From positions 1 to 23,509 of the IMG/VR virus record IMGVR_UViG_3300034012_000620: a stretch of DNA of 23,509 nt; one strand, written 5' to 3'. This stretch comes from a virus. Under the pieces are notes generated by a model. That model was not told where the DNA came from. It did no database searches and saw only the letters and a list, made by a program, of their open reading frames with translations. The position numbers and the translations under genes were made by a program. This document shows positions 19,547-23,509 of this stretch, one piece after another; position 1 is the stretch's first letter; every line of letters begins with the position of its first letter.

Positions 19547-20784
19547 TCATTCCGTATGCACCGCGAGCGCAACAGCTACAGATCCACCATGCGCTTGCAG
19601 ACAAGCGGTTCGGAGTCGTTGTTGCTCACCGGAGATGCGGAAAATCGGTTTCTGCTGTCAACCACATCATCAAGTCCGCAATAGAGAATCAAAGGGAGGC
19701 TCCAAGATATGCGTTTATCGGGCCTACCTACTCTCAGACCAAGCGAGTCATCTGGGATTACCTGCTCAAGTTTACCGAGCCCCTTAACGGCGTTGCCAAT
19801 ATTGCAGAACTTAGGGTTGATTTCTGGGGCAGACGCATCCAGCTTGCGGGGTCTGATAACCCAGACTCTCTTAGAGGACAGTATTTTGACGGGGTTGTAT
19901 TCGACGAATTTGGAGACCAGAACCCTAAAATTTGGTCGGAAGTGGTTCGTCCGGCCTTATCGGACAGAATGGGATGGGCGTTATTCCTCGGAACCCCAAA
20001 GGGAAACAACCACTTCAAGACCTTAAGAGACCATGCAGAGCAGCATAACGATTGGGCACTGCTTGAGTTCCGAGCGTCCGAAACTGGTCTTATCCCTCAG
20101 ACTGAACTCGATGCAGCCAAGTCCGAGATGGGGGACGACAAGTATCTACAGGAGTTTGAGTGTTCCTTTGACTCAGCAATCGAAGGAAGTTACTACGGAC
20201 AGCTTCTTAATGAGCTACCGTCTGAGCGATTCCACGACATCCCTGTCGATGGTTTAGCTAAGACTTACTGTGCCTGGGATCTAGGCATAGGCGACTCCAC
20301 TGCAATCTGGGTCTGTCAAAGAGTGGGATTAGAAACGAGGCTCATTGACTTTGTAGAGAACCACGGCCAAGGACTTGACTGGTATGTGAACTGGCTGAGA
20401 ACAAATCATTACGAACTAGCCGAGCAGTTACTGCCTCACGATGTGCAAGTAAGGGAGTTAGGCTCAGGAAGATCTAGGCTGGAACTCCTACAAGAAGCAG
20501 GGCTAAACATCACAATTGTGCCGAGAATGGGTGTTGACGATGGGATACAAGCCGTGAGAAGGCTGATTCCCTTTTGTTGGTTCGACTCTAAGACTAAGCG
20601 TGGAGTGGACGCGCTACGCAATTATCGGAGACAATACGACGATAAGCGTCAAGTTTACTGGGATAAGCCTCTTCACGATTGGGCATCTCATGCTTCTGAC
20701 GCATTTCGGTATTTAGCAGTTGGTATGTCCGAGACAACATCTTGGTCTAAGCCGCTGAAACCTAACGTATCTTGGGTGGTCTAA
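19528..20784 (+). CDS. terL: Terminase large subunit (packaging ATPase-nuclease)
   Basis: ATG 19528 gives 418 residues; the upstream extension to 19429 shadows the small subunit. ATPase motifs are VVAHRRCGKSVSA (Walker A, 32-43), VVFDEFGD (Walker B, 123-130) and FLGTPKGNNHF (coupling motif, 153-163). The RNase H-like nuclease shows YCAWDLGIGDSTAI (Asp251), a middle acidic region around PRMGVDDGI, and HDWASHASDAFRYLA near the C-terminus. It cuts concatemeric DNA and drives it into the procapsid through the portal, encoded directly after it (TAA then ATG with no gap). Length and motif spacing are normal for the family. Confidence 0.92.
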   Translation: MGATRIVIPYAPRAQQLQIHHALADKRFGVVVAHRRCGKSVSAVNHIIKSAIENQREAPRYAFIGPTYSQTKRVIWDYLLKFTEPLNGVANIAELRVDFWGRRIQLAGSDNPDSLRGQYFDGVVFDEFGDQNPKIWSEVVRPALSDRMGWALFLGTPKGNNHFKTLRDHAEQHNDWALLEFRASETGLIPQTELDAAKSEMGDDKYLQEFECSFDSAIEGSYYGQLLNELPSERFHDIPVDGLAKTYCAWDLGIGDSTAIWVCQRVGLETRLIDFVENHGQGLDWYVNWLRTNHYELAEQLLPHDVQVRELGSGRSRLELLQEAGLNITIVPRMGVDDGIQAVRRLIPFCWFDSKTKRGVDALRNYRRQYDDKRQVYWDKPLHDWASHASDAFRYLAVGMSETTSWSKPLKPNVSWVV

Positions 20785-22752
20785 ATGGATGACGGACGAT
20801 TAAAGGCGATTCTCCAAGGTGAGATTGATAACGCGATAGGTTTCTTGGAGACCGAGACGGTCGAGCAGCGTAAGAATGCGCTTACTGCCTACATGCGTGA
20901 TCCCTACGGGAACGAGGTAGAGGGTCGCAGCCAGATCGTTACGGGTGAGGTTGCAGAAGCGGTAGACGGGATGCTCCCGCCTCTCATGCGTCTCTTTACT
21001 TCTGCTGATGAGATTGGTGTGTTCGAGCCTGTAGGCCCAGGCGATGAGCCTTTGGCCCAACAAGCAACCGAGTACACAAACTGGGTGCTCATGAAGCAGA
21101 ACCCAGGGATTGCGATCATGCACGACTGGTTCAAGGACGCAATCCTTCAGAAGGTCGGTGTCATTAAAGCCTACTGGGACGATTCGATAAGCGTCACTAA
21201 GGAACAGTACGCGAACCTGACAGACGACGAGCTAGCCATGCTTATGTCAGACGGGACGATGGAGATTGCAGCACAAGAGACGATTGAGCAGGATATTGAC
21301 GGTCAAGTCATGCGTGTCCATAACGTCGCGCTGATGAAGAAAACCAAAGCCGGAAAGATCAAGGTTGAGAACGTGCCTCCCGAAGAGTTCTTGATCTCTA
21401 AGGCAGGAAAAACCGTTCGAGATACGCCCTTTGTCGCGCACAGGAAACTCATTACGAGGTCGGATCTTGTCTCGATGGGGTTTGATCCTGAGATCGTGAT
21501 GAACCTTCCGGTTTACAACGACCTTGAATTTTCTGTTGAGTACATAGCTCGATACAACCGAGACGAACAACCTTACATGGAGCCGAGTCTCGATAAATCC
21601 ATGCAGACGGTTGAAGTGTTTGAGTGTTACCTAAAGACTGACTACGACGGAGACGGGATTGCAGAACTTAGACGGGTTCACTTTTCTGGGAATGAGATCC
21701 TAAGTAACGAAGAGACCGACTATGTGCCGTTTTACACCCTCTGTCCTATTCCGATACCTCATCGCTTCTTTGGGGATTGCCCTGCTGATCGTACAGTCGA
21801 TCTCCAACTTATCAAGACTACTCTAACGAGGCAGATGCTTGATAACCTGTACCTACAGAACAATACCAGGATGGGGGCTGTAGAAGGTCAGGTTAATCTC
21901 GATGATCTTATGTCGGTGACTCCTGGTGGCGTGGTGAGAATGAAAAATCCCGCCGCACTTGTACCAATTACAGTTAATCCTGTTGCACAGCAGGTATTTC
22001 CTTTCATGGAGTACTTGGATTCGATCCAAGCTAAGCGTACTGGAGTCACAGAGGCTTCCCAAGGGTTAGATCCAAACATCCTACAGAACGTGACTGCTGC
22101 GGCCATAGCAGCCCTTACGCAAGCCTCGCAAGGCAAGATCGAGCTTATTGCTAGAGTCTTTAGTGAAACGGGCGTAAAAGACTTATTCAAAGGGTTATTA
22201 CATCTTTTATGCAAGTACCAGGACAAGTCAGTCATCATTCGGATGCGCGGCCAGTATGTTCAGTACGACCCGCGAGAGTGGTCGAACCAGTACGATTGCA
22301 CAGTGAATGTCGGACTTGGTACGGGGAATATCGAGCAAAAGATGGCGATGCTCTCGATGGTTCTCGCAAAACAAGAGCAGATCATTCAAGCGTACGGGCC
22401 GAGCAATCCTTTAGTGTCTGTCTCGCAATATCGTGCGACGCTCGGAAAGCTGATTGAGGCGGCTGGTTTTGCGGACTCGGCTGAGTTCTTCAAGCCTGTG
22501 ACACCAGAGATTGATGCCGCTCTTGCACAACCTCAACAACAAGGCCCAGATCCGGCGGTGCAAATGATGATGGCGCAGGCTCAAGCGGATATCGAGATCA
22601 AGCGTCAAAAGGCTATGGCCGATATTCAGCTTGCAAGAGAGAAGGCTTTAGCCGAACTGGAACTCAAGCGCATGGAGTTCGAGGCAGAAGCGCAAATGAA
22701 GGCTATGAAGGTTGGTGCTGGCATTACGTCTAATATTGAGATACCAGGGTAA
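20785..22752 (+). CDS. Portal protein (podovirus head-tail connector)
   Basis: A 655-residue protein immediately after terL. The N-terminal part has GFLETETVEQRKNALTAYMR and SQIVTGEVAEAVDGMLPPLM, and the middle VENVPPEEFLISKAGKTVRD, then RRVHFSGNEILSNEETDYVP and FFGDCPADRTVDLQLIKTTL. All fit the large P22-like portal group. The region GVTEASQGLDPN followed by VTAAAIAALTQASQGKIELI is its stem or channel area. Residues about 585-640 form a coiled-coil rich in Ala, Lys, Met and Glu (ADIEIKRQKAMADIQLAREK), like the C-terminal barrel helix of P22 portal. Twelve copies form the DNA entry ring. Confidence 0.88.
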   Translation: MDDGRLKAILQGEIDNAIGFLETETVEQRKNALTAYMRDPYGNEVEGRSQIVTGEVAEAVDGMLPPLMRLFTSADEIGVFEPVGPGDEPLAQQATEYTNWVLMKQNPGIAIMHDWFKDAILQKVGVIKAYWDDSISVTKEQYANLTDDELAMLMSDGTMEIAAQETIEQDIDGQVMRVHNVALMKKTKAGKIKVENVPPEEFLISKAGKTVRDTPFVAHRKLITRSDLVSMGFDPEIVMNLPVYNDLEFSVEYIARYNRDEQPYMEPSLDKSMQTVEVFECYLKTDYDGDGIAELRRVHFSGNEILSNEETDYVPFYTLCPIPIPHRFFGDCPADRTVDLQLIKTTLTRQMLDNLYLQNNTRMGAVEGQVNLDDLMSVTPGGVVRMKNPAALVPITVNPVAQQVFPFMEYLDSIQAKRTGVTEASQGLDPNILQNVTAAAIAALTQASQGKIELIARVFSETGVKDLFKGLLHLLCKYQDKSVIIRMRGQYVQYDPREWSNQYDCTVNVGLGTGNIEQKMAMLSMVLAKQEQIIQAYGPSNPLVSVSQYRATLGKLIEAAGFADSAEFFKPVTPEIDAALAQPQQQGPDPAVQMMMAQAQADIEIKRQKAMADIQLAREKALAELELKRMEFEAEAQMKAMKVGAGITSNIEIPG

Positions 22753-22754
22753 TC

Positions 22755-23509
22755 ATGGATTTAAGCGCATTTGGTAGTCCAGAAGATTTTAAGTGGGGCA
22801 TAGCCAATGTTCCAGGGTTCTTGGATATGGCTGCGTCATACGGTATTTCTTATTCAGACATCCTGAACTACATTGGTGCTTCTGAGCCTGTACAGCCTAC
22901 GCCAGAACCTACGCCACCTCCTCCACCTCCTCCACCTCCTCCTGTTTACGAACCTCCTGTTGTAACTCCACCAGTTTATGAGCCTCCAGTTTATCAACCT
23001 CCGGTTTACGAACCTCCGGTTTACGAGCAGCCAGTTTACGAACCACCACAAAGACAGCCTTACAACGGGTACGATTTCAATTCGGTTGTAAACCAAACCC
23101 AGGTTCGTGCTAACGAAGGCTTTGCCCTACAAGACCTCTACAACTATGCAGTTAACGTATTGGGGTTTACAGACCAAGAAGCTCAAAACACGCTTGCAAG
23201 CGTCAACTTCCCTATTGTGCAGCCTGTTGCGCCACCTCCTGCGCCACCACCTCCTCCACCGCCTCCTGAGCCAGTAGCACCGCCACCACCAGCATTACCA
23301 CCACCACCGCCAGAACCACCGCAGAGACAGGCTTATAACGGGCTTAATTTCAATGATATTGTTAGCCAAACGCAGGCTAGGGCTAACCAAGGATTCTCGC
23401 TTTCACAGCTTTACGAGTACGCAACAAACACGCTTGGGTTTACTCCAGAAGAAACTAACAATGTTTTGGCTAGCGTATCGTTTCCACCTCCGGTTGTTAC
23501 ACCTCCACC
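22755..23509 (+). CDS. Proline-rich beads-on-a-string protein, 3'-truncated
   Basis: ATG 22755 is two bases after the portal stop, and the frame stays open for 251 codons to the window edge. Three folded segments alternate with proline linkers: MDLSAFGSPEDFKWGIANVP to DILNYIGAS, then a 57-residue unit PPQRQPYNGYDFNSVVNQTQ...TLASVNFP, then its clear copy PPQRQAYNGLNFNDIVSQTQ...VLASVSFP. Linkers are runs of up to ten Pro and five-residue VYEPP repeats. The fold of the units looks helical with a conserved LGFT(D/P)(Q/E)E turn. In this place phages usually have scaffold, head-completion or internal proteins; none of those families is recognisable, so the function is open. Confidence 0.7.
   Translation, partial: MDLSAFGSPEDFKWGIANVPGFLDMAASYGISYSDILNYIGASEPVQPTPEPTPPPPPPPPPPVYEPPVVTPPVYEPPVYQPPVYEPPVYEQPVYEPPQRQPYNGYDFNSVVNQTQVRANEGFALQDLYNYAVNVLGFTDQEAQNTLASVNFPIVQPVAPPPAPPPPPPPPEPVAPPPPALPPPPPEPPQRQAYNGLNFNDIVSQTQARANQGFSLSQLYEYATNTLGFTPEETNNVLASVSFPPPVVTPP
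22944..23048 (+). repeat. VYEPP pentapeptide linker repeats
   Basis: In-frame 15-bp periodic repeat encoding VYEPP, VYQPP and VYEQP variants, interrupted once by VVTPP. Third codon positions differ between units (tac/tat, gaa/gag, cct/cca/ccg), so the peptide, not the DNA, is under selection. Extended Pro-Tyr-Glu spacers keep the folded units apart. Confidence 0.75.
23043..23213 (+). repeat. 57-residue unit, copy 2
   Basis: Unit from PPQRQPYNG to SVNFP. It aligns gap-free with 23316-23486 at a period of 273 bp. Residues kept in both include YNG, FN, QTQ, RAN, GF, LY, LGFT and LASV. Confidence 0.78.
23316..23486 (+). repeat. 57-residue unit, copy 3
   Basis: Unit from PPQRQAYNG to SVSFP, same length as copy 2. 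A further proline linker begins after it (VVTPP) at the window edge, so more units probably follow. Confidence 0.78.

Noticed and set aside
19709-20257. Rightward frames of 105 and 74 residues inside terL
   Set aside because: Shadows of a clear terminase; Ser/Leu/Arg-rich products without start signals.
22854-23096. Leftward frame encoding runs of Arg, Trp and Asn
   Set aside because: Complement of the polyproline and VYEPP repeats (CCN gives GGN/TGG-type codons); low complexity and inside a better-supported gene.

Overview
This window is part of a tailed double-stranded DNA bacteriophage genome, most probably of podovirus type. The portal resembles the large P22-type portals. Lysis, recombination, replication, packaging and tail genes lie together, with almost no intergenic space and many ATGA, GTGA or TAATG start/stop overlaps. 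No host gene, tRNA, rRNA, CRISPR array, insertion sequence, integrase or recognisable repressor is visible. The style of the small phage proteins suggests an environmental, probably proteobacterial host, and the SAR endolysin with Rz/Rz1 spanins requires a Gram-negative one. The exact host is not readable from the sequence. The window opens inside a tail-fibre gene and closes inside a structural gene.

Layout. (1) 3-4693 (+): tail fibre or adhesin genes, comprising a Gly/Thr-rich fibre, a small fibre-like protein, a triple LamG-type lectin and a Trp-rich small protein. (2) 4690-6971 (+): lysis block with a holin-like protein, an unknown protein, an HTH plus calcineurin-like phosphoesterase, a SAR endolysin on a TTG start, Rz, and an Rz1 lipoprotein fully embedded in Rz. 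(3) 10927 back to 6928 (-): a leftward early operon of thirteen genes holding a DUF1071 annealing protein, a NinB-like protein, a YbcO-like HNH protein, a YqaJ/lambda-type exonuclease and many small unknowns. (4) 10987-15385 (+): a rightward early operon starting with a nuclease-like gene. It continues with a DUF1376 replication initiator carrying an iteron array (probable replication origin), a P-like helicase loader, small cassette-like genes, a dATP/dGTP hydrolase-like protein, a winged-helix-like protein and a short Dcm methyltransferase. A Rho-independent terminator closes this operon at 15409-15435. (5) 15438-23509 (+): two glycosyltransferases, a run of translationally coupled small genes (one of 25 codons), an ADP-ribosyltransferase-like polyvalent protein, terminase small and large subunits, the portal, and the start of a proline-rich beads-on-a-string protein.

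The genes fit a lambda-like plan: leftward recombination and rightward replication diverge from a short spacer at 10928-10986, but no immunity genes lie between them. Exonuclease plus annealing protein would drive recombination-dependent replication, while the O-like and P-like genes would load the host helicase at the iterons.

The strongest candidate for something under-described is the methyltransferase gene. A second, stop-free 240-codon frame runs through nearly all of it, starts four bases after the methyltransferase start behind the same Shine-Dalgarno sequence, and looks protein-like. Second are two abutting non-codon-periodic repeat arrays (11 bp x 6 and 7 bp x 6) inside the initiator gene, followed by an A/T-rich stretch.
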